Assembly: GCA_021234155.1 (NCBI GenBank)
Contig: JAJEKV010000125.1
Span: 1,908,775 to 1,972,774 of the forward strand
Length of the DNA: 64,000 nucleotides
Direction of reading: 5' to 3'
Source: Isoetes taiwanensis
Taxonomy: Eukaryota; Streptophyta; Lycopodiopsida; Isoetales; Isoetaceae
A program made the position numbers and the translations under genes. Positions within the stretch are counted from its first letter, which is position 1. Each line of letters opens with the position of its first letter. The notes under the pieces were generated by a model. It did not search any database and was not told where the DNA came from. It saw only the letters and a program-made list of their open reading frames with translations. Below, in pieces: positions 45,688 to 57,690 of the stretch.

Positions 45688-46912
45688 TTAGCCATCTCTG
45701 GCGTTTTCTGCATTTTCTAATATTCTTCTGAATGTTCTTGTTCCTGGAATATGTATTAGGAAGTTCTTCATGTATGAATTTCTCCTTTCAAATTCTCCAG
45801 TTTCAGCTTGCAGAATTTTATCAAAAACATTTACAACTTCTGTGAACATCAAATTCATATTACTGCCTTCCAAGATTGATTGCATCATGTCTGGATCATT
45901 TGCAAATTTGTAACACATATCCCAAAGATCTGCCCTCTCTCTTCGACATGCTAAATCAGTCATCTCTTCTTTCACATTCTTAAGCATTTCTATTCTGGTA
46001 GTGCTCTTTAGGCTGCTTATATCCATCATTCCCTCCCTTAAGCAGCTAAAGATAATGCCATTAGAACTCAAATGAGTACCTTTGAAATTGGTTTCTGCAT
46101 CTTTATCATGATCTGCATTCTGAGTTTTGGGCCCTCCCTTCTTGGAAATCCATTCTTCTTCACGAATTTTCCTATCTAGTTGGGCAGCAATATCCTTCTT
46201 GCTATCTTCAATGAGCTGTTCTTTAAGGTAAGCCCCAGCAATATCTCCATTCCATCCCTCTGACATCTGAAATTTAGTACCCAATTTGGGTACGCCTATA
46301 AGCTGGACATCCTGAATCACCTTCCAATTTGTAAATTCGGACCCTTCTTCTGAATTTTCTGCCCCAATTCGTGCAGGTAACCATCGGCTTTGATATTTTC
46401 TTCTGCTGCCACTTGTACAGAAGGTATTTTTTTTGAGCTAGAGCTAGTGGCCTGATTCTTGGGCTTATTTACAATGACCTTGTCAGAGATTTCTATATCT
46501 TCTTGGGTGAAGATTTGCCCTAAATCTTCATAAGCAATGGCATTGGCATATGCTTGAATGTCCAGATGTTCAAATGTCCCAAAAATTCGTGGGTCATATG
46601 CAACATCTCTAGCTTCTGGAATATGCAGCATCTGCACCTGATTTTCATCTGTGGCTTCTCTAACTGCTCCAAGTTTGACTCTAGCAGCATACTGTTCAGT
46701 CTCAAGTCTTGGGGCCCCATTTCCATTGATTATTTTGGCTTCTTCTACAAGCTCTTCATAGGCATAATTGTTTTGCGCCATTGGAAGAACACCATCCTCT
46801 GCCTTATATTCGACTGTGCAATCTCCTTCGAACCTCAAATTTATTTGCGTCATTAAATTTACAACATCACGCTTGATTATGTGTTGGAGCATTTCGGTTT
46901 CTGCATCAAAGG
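45688..46912 (-). pseudogene. 3' half of the LTR element's ORF (unknown protein, one frameshift)
   Basis: Two minus-strand frames, 46912-46317 and about 46360-45688, join at one frameshift near 46355 into about 405 codons. They read SFDAETEMLQHIIKRD, MAQNNYAYEELVEEAKI and SSSSKKIPSVQVAAEE, then EGSEFTNWKVIQDVQLIGV, DIAAQLDRKIREEEWISKK and GTRTFRRILENAENARDG. It is acidic, helical and without a zinc knuckle or catalytic motif. The apparent ATGs at its start (46925) come from the nested element's terminal repeat. Across that element the frame continues upstream at 59204. I do not recognise it; it is not a typical Gag. Confidence 0.6.
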
Positions 46913-46916
46913 AGTA

Positions 46917-46949
46917 AACCATCATTCAATTAAATTGGGATTATGTCTT
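46917..46949 (+). repeat. Left terminal inverted repeat of the nested transposon
   Basis: Begins AACCATCATTCAATTAAATT and matches 59167-59199 as inverted complement over 32-33 bases. Homology ends abruptly inside (left continues AATTTTGGG, right arm continues ATTCCAAAATCGCG). Confidence 0.85.
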
Positions 46950-47722
46950 AATTTTGGGATAAATTTTATATTGCACTTTTTTAGTAACTTTGTTAAATTC
47001 ACTTTTTTAGTAACTTTGTTGCCCTTAGACTAGAATAGACGTTAACATATAATCACACACGGGAATATAAATTCACACCTTAACTTCAAATTACAAAATC
47101 ATATATCATGAAACTCAAGTAGTACACAACTTTTATTAAAAGTGATTGATACATAGTAACTGTTTATCATTTTTCCACCAACATCCTCAAGGATATGAGA
47201 ACCTTATTCCTTACATCCTGAGGTATTGTAACTCTCATTTGTTTTACTAGGAATAGTTTTGGAGTCCATGAGTACAATACGGTTTCAATGTCTAGCCAAA
47301 GATCGGGATCACTAGGATTTCTCCTCCACCTCTTTGTCCAACAATCCGAATATCTTTCTTTATCTCGGTGACATTACTCAACTGATGTCTTTGGACACCA
47401 CCATTCCACAGCGCACCTTATTGAAGTTAACATCACCTTCTTCTTTGCAAATATCACGAGATAGTCCATCCCAACCACTTTGGATAGGTCTCTAGATCTG
47501 CTTTGGTTTTACTACTACAAATTGGTGGCACTCCACGTCGGTAGAAGGTTCATAACAATCCATGCCTAGATATTTTGGCCTATCCTTCTTAGGACCAACA
47601 TAGTGTTTATCGATTGAGGAGGAGCATATGCCTTCACAATGCTAGTAATGGTACCATCATCTTCGTCAAGCACCAGCTAATGTTTTCCACTTACTTTTTA
47701 GGGAACCACCCTTCCGGAAACA
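46950..47722. other. Subterminal region of the nested transposon
   Basis: AT-rich at first, then minus-strand sequence that may be the decayed C-terminal extension or 3' untranslated part of the transposase gene. No open frame is long enough to call. Confidence 0.35.
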
Positions 47723-49835
47723 TTACGAGGATGTGTCTACCTCATCCAACAAGTTGATCACCTTCTTCCAATAATCTATCAATGCACGCATTAGTCTCAT
47801 CCAATTAGTTTGCCAATGCTTGATGTAGTCATTGATGCCATCCTTAGTCAAGCCCAATTGCTTGACTTCTTGATTGGTTTTAGAGCTTTTGGTTGACCGG
47901 GGAGGTATCATAGGCTTGCCATTTGCATCCCCTAGCCAAATTTCTGCCCCACCTCTCCACTTCTCCTCCGAAGGTCTCATTTTCCATTGCATGATTGGAA
48001 TCCCTTCTCTCACCCAAAAGTGAATTGAAGAGGTCTAGAATGACCTTCCATGTCGAGAGCATAACCATCCACAAAACTCTTCCAATCGGGCACTTCTTCT
48101 ATGATAGATCCTATAGGAGATGGATTTGTACATCCATGAAATATTTCCAATAGCACGGGAAAGTTGGTAGCTTGTCACTGTCTCAATACATGACTATATT
48201 TTCCAAACAATGCATCCACATCCTCATGAGTATGTCCAGGGCATTAGGAACCCCAAATTGACTCTTTCAAAAATACCCACGGTTTGTTAAGTAGGATAAG
48301 AAAGAAAACATCCACCTATTCTTATTTTGACCAAAGACAATTATCTAGTTGCAAGAGGAGCTTTAAAGGCGCAGATCTCGAGGGTTTAGCACGAGATGTT
48401 GAAGCTCCAACATGTTCATTAGGTCCATTCCTCCTAAATCTTGCCTTGCTAAACTTTTCAATACTATTAGGGGTTCCATCCAACAATGCACTATGTAGTG
48501 CCCGGCTAGGTTGTAGGATCACAGAGGGTGACCATTGTAACCCTTCTCATAGTTTCTTAAACACCTCATGATACTCCCAATGTGAAAACGGACCATCACT
48601 CCACAACTCTAAACTGAAATGGCCATAATAGGTCCGAGGGCGCCCATGCAATATTGCCCCTGGTCATTGAAATTTAAAGGGTATGATCTTCCACATGACT
48701 TAGGAATGTACTTGAATTGTGGAAGACAAGTCTTCATTTGGTCCATTTTATCATGTATAATACATAGATAGTTATTAGGTTCCATTGCGGATAAGGTCCT
48801 CCACATCCAATAAGTTGATCTACATGATAGTTGATCCGGTCATATGGTCCTTCATATGTTCCCTTATCTTTGCCCTTAGACTTGGTTGCACAGTCTTATC
48901 TAGTGTCTCCTTCCCAAATTAGCACATAAATTGCACTTGGCAAAGTTGTTTGAAGTTGCTATGGTCACATGCTTGAAATGCTTATTCCATAGCCTACTAA
49001 AACTGGGCTGGGATATAGAGGCCACTCCAAGTTCCCGAAGCAATGCATTTATTTCCTCTAATATGCTCTTCTGGGTACAATGGGATGGCAATCTCTTTTC
49101 AACAATAACTCTACCCTATTCATCCTTCTTACTCTTATGTGGCATGTTTTACGCATTGAAATCCACATATCTTTCAAATATTTCCTTTGGCGGCTATAGT
49201 TCTTGAGGTAGGCCTTACCGGGGCCGGTGTTCCCATGCAATGCAATTTTACTACCATTTTCATGTCTCTTTTGCCAGTTGTGCCAAGAAGAGGTTGGAAT
49301 TCCATGTATAGCCATCCATGCTTTTGAACATATCCACTTTCCATTCAATGGGAATCTTTTCTTCTTTGATCTTTCATCCCAATTGCATAGCCAAATATGG
49401 TGTACATGAAATTCCTCCCGCTATCACACTTATGTTCCTGATATGTAGCTCTTGCTCCCACCAACTCCTCTATTGTGAACATTCTAACACAAGAAGCCCA
49501 ACAACATTCACCTCCTCTAACCTTCATCATAGCTTCCGGAGAACAATCATAATCGACTTGCATCTTTTTGGTGGGATAATGTTTGAAAGTTGGAAGTGGC
49601 CTCTTGCTACACTGTGTAAACATTATTGACAATGGTTCTACATCTATAGGAAACGTGTAGTTCCCTCCGGTTGAATCTTGTCCCTAGGCCATGCAACAAT
49701 AGTTGGAACCTCTAGTTGCTTCACACAAGCTAGGCATTCTTGTTTTGCTGAACCCTTTTCCTTCCAATTGTCATATAATTTTGAGATTGCCACACCTAAC
49801 CTGTCCTCCCCTAATCTTTCATCATTTCTTTGCAT
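47723..49835 (-). pseudogene. Integrase-like transposase with HTHEDxD signature (DUF7869-type, frame-broken)
   Basis: Minus-strand fragments align in order to one protein: DYDCSPEAMMKVRGGECCW (~49520); KWICSKAWMAIHGI (~49340); QPSFSRLWNKHFKHVTIAT then FAKCNLCANLG (~48960); LCIIHDKMDQMKTCLPQF (~48750); LLLQLDNC (~48345); GHTHEDVDALFGKY (~48215); and WRGGAEIWLGDANGKP (~47940). From memory, the S(I/F)..R.W...F.HV.I..FAKC, DxMDQxKT, LQxDN and GHTHEDxD blocks mark a transposase-like family widespread in animals, oomycetes and non-seed plants. The acidic residues probably form the catalytic RNase-H-fold triad (inference). At least five frameshifts, so inactive as written. It sits inside the 12.3 kb TIR element and is its most likely mover. 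Confidence 0.72.
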
Positions 49836-50159
49836 TGATAGGATCTGCTAGAACAATAATCCCTTTCTCCCTGCCTCTCATTGCATGCATGCGGGATCTT
49901 GACCTTTTGTTTTTCCAATCGACCCTAGTATAAAGTACAATTTCCTTTCTGTGGCATCATCCTTTTCATTTGAGGTCTTTTCCTTTCCTTTGCCATCATC
50001 TTTGTCATCTTCATCCTTTTCATTTACGGGGTCTTTTCCTTTCCTTTCCCATCATCTTTGTCATCTTCATTAGTTGGGGATTTTTCTTTGCTTTGATCAC
50101 CATCATTGGGGGCCTTTGGGGATTTAGCATTTTGCATGCCATTGACCTAAAATGAATAA
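49836..50159 (-). other. Upstream part of the transposase gene or its leader
   Basis: Contains degenerate CTTTTCCTTTCC and TCATCTTTGTCATCTTCAT repeats. On the minus strand these would encode Lys/Asp/Glu-rich low-complexity sequence (GAAAAGGAAAGGAAAAG, GATGAAGATGACAAAGATGA), plausibly the acidic-basic N-terminus of the transposase. Confidence 0.35.
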
Positions 50160-50640
50160 AACCTATAGTAAGTTAGCATATCCAAATAACATCTCCCTAA
50201 CATGTTCTTAAATGAAAGTTAACCTTAATAATAATCTTAATAACCTATAATAACTTAATCTATAATAATAATAAGTTAACCTATAATATAGTAACTTGTA
50301 ATAACCTTTAATGTTGTAACCTTAAAAACAACTTTTTAAGGCTTTAGGTTAGCACTTTTAAGGTTAGAAGTTGTAAGGTTAAAACTTCTAACCTTCAATA
50401 AATATAACCTTAGCCTAAAACTTTTAAAACTTAAAACTTCTAAATTCAAATTCATAAACCTTAAATCTTAAATCTTATATTAACCTTAAATCTTAAATCT
50501 TATATAAACCTTAAATCTTAAATCTTATATAAACCTAAATCTTATATTAACCTTTTAACCTTAAATCTTCAAATTCATTAACCTTAAATCTTATAACTTA
50601 TATAACCCCTTGCAATAAATGTTGTTAGCAGTTATTATGG
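50160..50640. repeat. AT-rich degenerate tandem repeat
   Basis: Variants of CCTTAAATCTTAAATCTTAT and AACCTATAATAA repeat throughout. No coding content. It separates the minus-strand transposase from the plus-strand genes and may be a shared upstream region. Confidence 0.7.
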
Positions 50641-52013
50641 CGATGTACTGAAATTTTTAAAGAGTTATTATTTCAGGTTCACAATCCCTTTCCAACTTTT
50701 CCAAGCTTTTACGTCTCTCATTCGAACTTGAACTCTCGCCAGGCTTCAACTCGCTTCGAGCTGCTAAGCTTTGATTTTGCTGAATCGGCTTTCTGGGATC
50801 TATCTCTATCGCTTTCGCTTCGAACTATCCGCTTTCGCTTCGAACTATACGCAATCTGCTTCAATCTACGTGGCGCTTCAATCTTTGCATGCACCGCTTC
50901 AATCTGGGCGCTTCAATGCTTCAATCTGCATCGAACCCTCTTTTTCGGCTTCTATATGCTTTAAACTTCGGCTTCTATATGCTTTAAACTTCGGCTTTTT
51001 GAGCTTTTCGGGCTTCTACAATCATCCTTTAGGGTTTTTCGGCTCAAAGGTGTTTTCGGCCAAAGGTTTGTAGGCTTTTTTGGTTTTTGGTTTTCGGCTC
51101 TTTGACTTTGGTTTTGTGTTAAAGCTTCTCGGTCTCCAAATCATCGCTTTTTGTGTTAAAGATTTTTCTCGGCTTCTTAAGGCTCAAATCATCTCGAATC
51201 AAATCATACGCTATTGGTTTTCGATCTTTTGGTTTATTTCGAAGTCGAGGCTCAATTCTTTACCACAAATAGGTTAGTATGTCTCATTCTTTACATAAAT
51301 AGGTACAGAACACAAATAGGTTAGTATCTCTCATTCTTTTAGTTATTTTACAGAAAGCATGTTATTTTACATGCATCAGTATATTTACCACAGTTAATTT
51401 AATCAGTTAATCAGTTACTTTTACATGAATCAGAATATCCTGCTCTATGATCTTGTTCTGTGATCTTGCCTATATGATCTGCTCTTATTCTATTTCACTA
51501 GCTCTTCCTCTATCTGTTCTAATTAATGATCTAAAATAATGAAGTTATTCTATTTCACGAGCTCTTCCTCTATCTGTTCTAATTAATGATCATAATTCTG
51601 AAGTAAATAATGATCATAATTACGAGTAAATAATGATCATAGATCATATCGCTCTATGATCTTGCTCTATGATCTATATGATCATAGATCATAGATCTTC
51701 ACTAGCTCTTCCTCTATACGCTCTAAATAATGAACTAAAACAATGAACTAAACAATGAACTAATATCGGCTTTATATTTTGAATTCCTCGTGATTACGCA
51801 TTCCTCGCATTATGCATTTTGTTAGAATAATATGTTGGAATAATAGAAATCGCTTGGCGCGATTTCTATTTTTGGGTTTTTTCCACTAGGTTAATCAAAT
51901 CGCGCCCGGCCGCGTTTTTAGTTTGGCATTTCAATTTCATATACTCTATACAAATCGCGCCAAAGCGCGTGTGAAATAGATCTGTGCTAATTACTTTTTC
52001 TCGTTCTAGTGCC
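50641..52013 (+). other. Low-complexity leader region with GATC-type repeats and CG palindromes
   Basis: 50750-51060 is a degenerate CGCTTCAATCT / GCTTCTATATGCTTTAAACT repeat. 51430-51760 is rich in ATGATCATAGATC-type repeats and contains CTAGCTCTTCCTCTATCTGT twice. 51849-51975 holds three short palindromes (see separate entry). A frame at 50728-50964 is repeat-derived and not called. Confidence 0.5.
51849..51975. repeat. Cluster of CG-rich palindromes (AAATCGCG family)
   Basis: GAAATCGC-TTGGC-GCGATTTC near 51850, AAATCGCG-CCCGGC-CGCG near 51898 and AAATCGCGCC-AAA-GCGCG near 51951. Related arms recur at about 52435, 52505, 53950, 54057, 55255-55494, 57525-57632, 58848 and 59156, all inside the 12.3 kb element. 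Possible transposase- or host-factor-binding arrays (inference). Confidence 0.6.
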
Positions 52014-52421
52014 ATGTGGATTTTCCTTATGCATGGACCTTTGGTTGGTTCAAATACACTGGCTGGTTCTAGTTCCCTAGACGACCATCAACTCGACCCC
52101 TCGTACAAGATATTACTTGAGTGTCTTTGTTCAAAACGTTCAAAGAGAGTTGGAGAATCCATTAGACGACTCAGACGGGGGCCATGGGTACACTTCCATC
52201 GCATCTATGGACATATCAGACTCCTCATGCTCTTAGTAAGGCTCATGCCAACAAATAAGTACAAGGATTTGATTTATAGTATCAGGGATCGATACAACAC
52301 TCTGGTTTGGAGACTCGACATCCTCAGGAAAGATGAGGATCCTGTCATATCGAGGTGGTTCGAGGTGGGACTTCTTGCCCGGGATTGGGCAGATGAAGTG
52401 GGACTGTCTGACATATTGTAG
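52014..52421 (+). CDS. Plus-strand ORF of the nested transposon, 135 residues, unknown
   Basis: ATG at 52014 (MWIFLMHGPLVGSNTLAG), then a basic stretch CSKRSKRVGESIRRLRRG, HRIYGHIRLLMLLVRLMP, and an acidic-aromatic C-terminus (RWFEVGLLARDWADEVGL) ending at a stop at 52421. It is flanked on both sides by AAATCGCG-type palindromes. No family recognised. An uninterrupted 135 codons inside otherwise broken sequence suggests it is intact, or simply sits in better-called sequence. Confidence 0.4.
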   Translation: MWIFLMHGPLVGSNTLAGSSSLDDHQLDPSYKILLECLCSKRSKRVGESIRRLRRGPWVHFHRIYGHIRLLMLLVRLMPTNKYKDLIYSIRDRYNTLVWRLDILRKDEDPVISRWFEVGLLARDWADEVGLSDIL

Positions 52422-53488
52422 AGATAGAAAGAATTCGCGCCTGGCGCATTTTTGGAGAAGAAGAAATGTACATAACTTTTTTGGAATATGAATACAAACT
52501 CAGCCTTTGGCGCAATTTGCACTATACTTTTTCTGTCATTAGTTTATTTTTTTTTATATGCAATGTCGAAAACATTGAATCCTGTGATGCCCTCCAAATT
52601 AAAGATGACCAACCCCAAGAAACTACATATTTTCATTAATGTGTAGTTTTATGGGGTTGATATGATCAACTAAAGAGCATCAAAGAATACAAAGTTCACA
52701 ACATCACGCAGATGATATGATATATTCTTTTTTGAATATCCAAATATACATACCTTTTTGAGACGTTCTTTTGGCCATGCTACAAATGTGCCCACGCTTT
52801 CACCAACAATCAGACGCCGGGGATGTCTTCTTGGAAGAGCCTCATCTTCATAATTGCGTTTAGAATAGAAATCTTATTGAAACTTGTTCCAAGAGGAACA
52901 CCATGACACATAGAACTTGGATTCAAATCTTGATTTTACACAATCCTACTTCGGCTTCAAGTTTCTTTGTTAAAAGATAGCATTCTTTCCGATTAATCGA
53001 TAAAGAACCGTAATGCATTGTAAAAATAGAGGACGAAAAAATTGAGAACAAGAGAATGCATTGAATTCACCATAGTTCAGCCGAGACATCGAATGGGAAT
53101 TGAAGGCGGCTCGATCGAATGGATTGAAGGCGGCTCGATCGATCGAATGGGATCGAACGGATCTTAAGGCGCCTCGATAGTCGATTGTTCTTAGAGCCTC
53201 GATACTAGGAATGATCTTGGGCCTCGATAGTAGGTGGCCGATTAGGTGGTAGTAGATTGCCACATATCGTTTCTTGAAATTAATAATTAATTGTTATCTT
53301 GAAATTGCACTAAAAAGAAAAACACAATTTAAATTTGTAAATGAGCGGGATGGGCGGTTAATTAAAGCAGTATAAATTTAAAGGGCCGAATTTGAATTCT
53401 GATTTGTAAATCGGCGGCCCTAGATTATGAACATACATATAAGTTTAAACCAAAACCCAGTCTCTTACTATCCGCACTTGCAGTTCTA
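52422..53488. other. Interval between cargo ORFs
   Basis: Non-coding as far as I can see. It contains an imperfect inverted pair (AAACTACATATTTTCATTAA with TGTAGTTT close by, near 52620-52650) and a GGCTCGATCGAATGG-type short repeat at about 53100-53230. Confidence 0.35.
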
Positions 53489-56400
53489 TGGCGTCTAGAG
53501 GATCTCGCTATTGGTAGAGGTTTGGGCGAAGCCCAAAGCACAAATCCTAAGCCCGGAGGTCTTTGAACAAGCAGAAAGTTTTGATCCAACAAGCCTCGGG
53601 TAATTGATCTGTTTTTTGTTTTGTAATTGATTTGTGTCTCTTTTATTGTTAGGTTTCTAGGATGTTTTTCAACCAGATGTATTTTCGTGTATGCGTGTCT
53701 CGTGTATTGTCTACCTTTCATATTGTTTTACGTTGTCATTTCTCTTGCTTCTACTACCTTGTTTTGTGTGTGTTTTTGTTATAATCTTCTCCTTTACTCC
53801 GATATGTTTTTTTGTTGGAACAATTATCCATTTTGTATAATGTAGACCGGGAAGTCTTTACTTACGTATTCTCGATTCTTTTGACAAGTCTTTTTGTAGC
53901 CTAGTATGTCTCTTATAAAGAGAAGTGTCCAGAGGTCCCCTCTTAAGAACGCCGCTCGCCGCGATTTATAATTATGAGTGGTTTTGGTTGTGTCCGCTAC
54001 TTTCCCCGTGTGTACAATTTATGTTTTTGAAAGTAAAGGCGTATGAAAAGCCATTCGCGCCGATTTCATTACTCACCACATGATTGTAACTTTGGGATCT
54101 TCTAAAAATGTGAAAAGAAAAGCAAGAACATCCGCACGGGGTCCGGGGACATCCGCACGAGAAAAACCAAGAACGGATGAAGATGTATCGATTTGCAGAT
54201 TTGGCACACGTTGTGACCATTGACGATCGGACAAAATAATGAAGGCTCGGTAGAGCCTCCATGTCGAAGAAGATCTACCGAGAGGGCTCGAATGGTATGT
54301 GGAGATCTTCAAGACTAAGCGGAAAAGACAGATCTGATTTTCATGTCTAGAGTTAAGGAAACAGATCAAATGAAGAAACAAGGTATTACGATCACATGCG
54401 AAGAAACGGGACGATTCTTCTTGTTCCGTGACATTTTGAAGCGGGTGAGAAAAATAAAAAGTATTGAAGAAGTTAAATTATCAAGTGCTAGTTCCTTTAA
54501 AGAGACTGCCCTAAGAACGGATGAGGCCGCAGATAACCTCTTCAAATTTATCGGTCGGTGGTGATCTATTGACACCAAAAAAATATGTGAAGGTCTCAGG
54601 GAGAAGAGCAATCAAGACAAAGGTCGTCGGCTAGTGCTGTACCTACAAGCTTTAAAGAGAAGGAAGATGCAAGTTCTAGAGCCAGGGAAACACGGACGTT
54701 CTAGGCATTACGGATATGACTAGTGATGATGACAAGGCGAGGCAGGTTAGAGGCCATGAGCAAACTCAAAAAATATTGACAAGTATCCTTTGGGCCTTAG
54801 CTTCACGCATCCTATCCATGTCGACGGGCTTTTCAGGTCCACGAAGGCTATGTTTGTCGGTGAGAAGATTTGACAAGCAAAAGACGAATGGAAATAGTCG
54901 ATGAGATGATAGAAAAACCGGGGCCGGTGCCAATGCCGGGCAGATGTGGTGCCTTTTGATATGAAGACGAAGAAGGTGTTGATATGGAATAAACTTGAAG
55001 ATTTAAGCGGCAACCTCGATATTCACTTCATGATAATAGATGGCGCGATTCCGATTATGGAGGCTTGAGAAGGTTTTGATCGATTCAAGCACAAAAAACT
55101 CGAAATCCGGTTATTCTATAGATCAGATTGATCGAAATTGCCGATTCCTCGATTGGCTCCTAATAACGTGAGGGTAAATTAGAAATCGGCCATTGAATGA
55201 CATGGGAAAGACATTCTGTGACAAAAGGTATTTTATGTTCACACATAGCGTTCCAAAGCGCCCGGTAGCGTTTTAATCACGTATTTACAAGAACGCTGGC
55301 GCGATTTCTTCATATGGTCAGCGATTTTCATCGTGATTAGCAAAACGCGGCGCTGGCTTTTATGTTGTTATTTGTGTGACGGATTTACAAGAAACGGCGC
55401 TGGCGCGGAATTCTTCATCATGAAGAAATCGGCGCCAGGTGCTTTTGTAAATACGTGATTAAAAAACGCTACCGGGCGCGCTTTATATTGTTACTTTCAC
55501 GACATTTTATTTTTTTATCTAACGGCCCATATTTTGCGGTCAGATGTGGAGCGATTCGCGTGACTTTCGTAACCAATGGATCGAATATGGAAAACCAATG
55601 CCGACCGGACAAAGGGCAATCTAAGAGTGCCGAATTCAAATTACTAGAAAGGACATCGTGCCAAACCATAATCTGAGGACAAGAACAAGGCCACTAGATC
55701 AAAGAAGAAAAAGGGGATGCACAAAGGCCGGGCACGGAAGAGCAAAGCGGTGCCAAAGGATGCCCGCAAGATTATTTTTCTTGACCCGGTATGGGAAAAG
55801 TGGAGCAATTTTTGGGCCGCCTATTCGGAAAAGAAGTTACCCGATTCAGTATGGCGGGTTTCCTCCAAGATCGTCTATTTTGATATAGGTATCGTAAAAT
55901 GAGAAAGGCACAAGGATTGGATGATGCGAATTAATCTCTGTTCTAGATAGTTGCATCGAGGAAAGGAAGTTATCTACAAGAAAACGTCTGCCGACCAAAG
56001 CACTTGACATCTTTTGAAGATGCATGCGAATCGATAAAGAATATGAAAGTCCTGAAAAATTTGTTGGTGAAGAACCGCAAAGGCTCTCGGGGAGACATGA
56101 TGTTATCGAGATAGGCTTAATGCAAAAGTACAAGCGATCTAATGATGACATTAAGAAATATGTATTTTGGTCAAAAGATTTTGTGAAGCTGACAAAAGGC
56201 GAAGAATGTGGCAACTCTTAAGGGGATTCACACGAAAGTTCGTCGACCTAAAAAAGAAAAGTTGCTTTGGTGAAGAAGGCGGCGGTGAGGCGAGTCTCCT
56301 TTTTCTATAAGGTGTCCATCGGGTTATAAGTGTGCCATGCGAGGAGGAGGTAGGTGAAGGGCCAACCGACATCACTCTATTTGTTCTTGATAGCCGTGGG

Positions 56401-56886
56401 CACGAGATGGACCTGCGGGATGATTACAACACCTTCTTCAACACATGCGATGGGTTTGACGATCGAGATGCATTATACTATCGTGGCGGTTTGCCACTCA
56501 GGCATTTCCCTCGCGATATGCACTAGCTGCTGCAAATGATGTCGAATGCATTAAAGTGATGAGGCAAGCGGTAATGATAGATGAAAACAAAGATAGTGAG
56601 TTTAGTACAAAAGTAAGATCTCACATGTGCTAGTCCTTATGATAGCCATTATGGATGATAAAGAATATGAAAGACTCAAGGGGAAACCGGAAGGTGAGAA
56701 GATTGCTTGGCGGTGCTATCGGCTAGATGAACCCCTATTGAAGAATGTTTTTATGTCGAATCCAATTGCGAAGACAAAGGGAAAGGGACCGCGGATGTGG
56801 ATGTGGACTGGACGAAGAGGAAGAGGAAGAGGAAGAAGAAAACTGGTCGACCACATCCTTAATTCACCAATCAAGTATGAGCTCTG
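53489..56886 (+). pseudogene. Plus-strand cargo gene region, frame-broken, unknown N-terminal part
   Basis: Coding-like plus-strand pieces in several frames: MASRGSRYW (53489); KKQGITITCEETGRFFLF (54370), then SSASSFKETALRTDEAADN; KDARKIIFLDPVWEKWSNFW (55760); GRHDVIEIGLMQKYKRSNDD (56090); MDLRDDYNTFFNTCDGFDD (56410); KPEGEKIAWRCYRLDEPLL (56680), then a Gly-Arg repeat (TGRRGRGRGRRK). The breaks are frequent and CAG/CTG trinucleotides are scarce here, as in the damaged copies of the array, so the gene may be less broken than it appears. The FCP1-like domain downstream may be its C-terminus. I do not recognise the N-terminal part. Confidence 0.4.
55255..55494. repeat. Large foldback: ~60-75 bp inverted repeat with ~106-bp loop
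   Basis: The left arm (55255-55313: AAAGCGCCCGGTAGCGTTTT, ATCACGTATTTACAA, GCGATTTCTTCAT) matches the reverse complement of the right arm (55420-55494) apart from small indels. The loop contains further GGCGCTGGC copies. This is the biggest member of the CG palindrome family in the nested element. Confidence 0.8.
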
Positions 56887-57690
56887 ACGACGCATAAGAT
56901 AAGGAGGCTGAATAAGTACGGGTTTTCTTTGGCCCTTTCGAGTTTTCTCGATTGAAGCCTTACGCCCGATTAGAGTCTACGTGTTGGGAGTTTCATGTTG
57001 GAGGTTATGTGGTGAGGGAAGCCCGAAGCTAGCTAGGAAATGCCAAAGTGTGGTCTCGATGGTCAAGCCAAGGACTTCCTCGATATTTTTTCGAGAAAGT
57101 GCTAGAGGTGGCACCTAGGGTCCGCTAGGTAGTGCAAAAAATAAAGCTTCCAGCTCTAAGTCCAACTTACCTGCGGATCCGGGCTGCAGAGCGGGGAAGA
57201 AATGAGAAAGCATATAGAGGGCATAAGGAAGAATATCGACAAGCAACAGCTTAACTATGCGGTAGAGGCGTGCCTATCCTTCCAATCACATTGGAAAATC
57301 CCGGTTTAAGTGGATGTAGGTAACATAAGCGAAGAAGACAAAATCCTAGATGATACAAATTGGATTCGAAAGCTCGAGTCGGGTTAGCATAAAGAGTAAT
57401 GAAGTATCAACCATAGTTCAAACACTAAGTGATGTGGTCCGACACTTCCGCGCAGATCAAGACGGCCGAGAGTAAGCTCATCATTGCGGATGTTGAGCGG
57501 AACCGAAAGGTATGTTATTCAAAAATGAAAAATCGCCGGTAGCGATTTCAATTCTTCAAACAATTGAAAATCGCCAGCGGTAGCGATTTCAATTATTCCA
57601 ACAATTGAAAATCGCCCAAGCGATTTCAATTTTCTTTTCCTTGTCTCACAAGTGTGTGCTTTATTATTCTGGACCTAATCCGGTTTCCTC
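56887..57690 (+). other. Interval before the FCP1-like domain, with tandem palindromes at its end
   Basis: No supported frame. Possibly an intron of the plus-strand cargo gene. Its end contains the three tandem palindromes at 57525-57632. Confidence 0.3.
57525..57632. repeat. Three tandem palindromes of the TGAAAATCGC...GCGATTTCA type
   Basis: TGAAAAATCGC-CGGTA-GCGATTTCA, then TGAAAATCGC-CAGCGGTA-GCGATTTCA, then TGAAAATCGC-CCAA-GCGATTTCA. They are spaced about 40 bases apart, with CAATT repeats between. Each can form a hairpin with 9-10 bp arms. They lie just upstream of the FCP1-like domain. Confidence 0.85.

Noticed and set aside
50728-51073. Plus-strand frames of 78 and 100 codons
   Set aside because: They arise from a degenerate CGCTTCAATCT / GCTTCTATATGC repeat and lack protein-like composition.
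51430-51770. CRISPR-like or satellite array of ATGATCATAGATC
   Set aside because: Units are irregular in length and spacing, with no unique spacers; ordinary low-complexity repeat.
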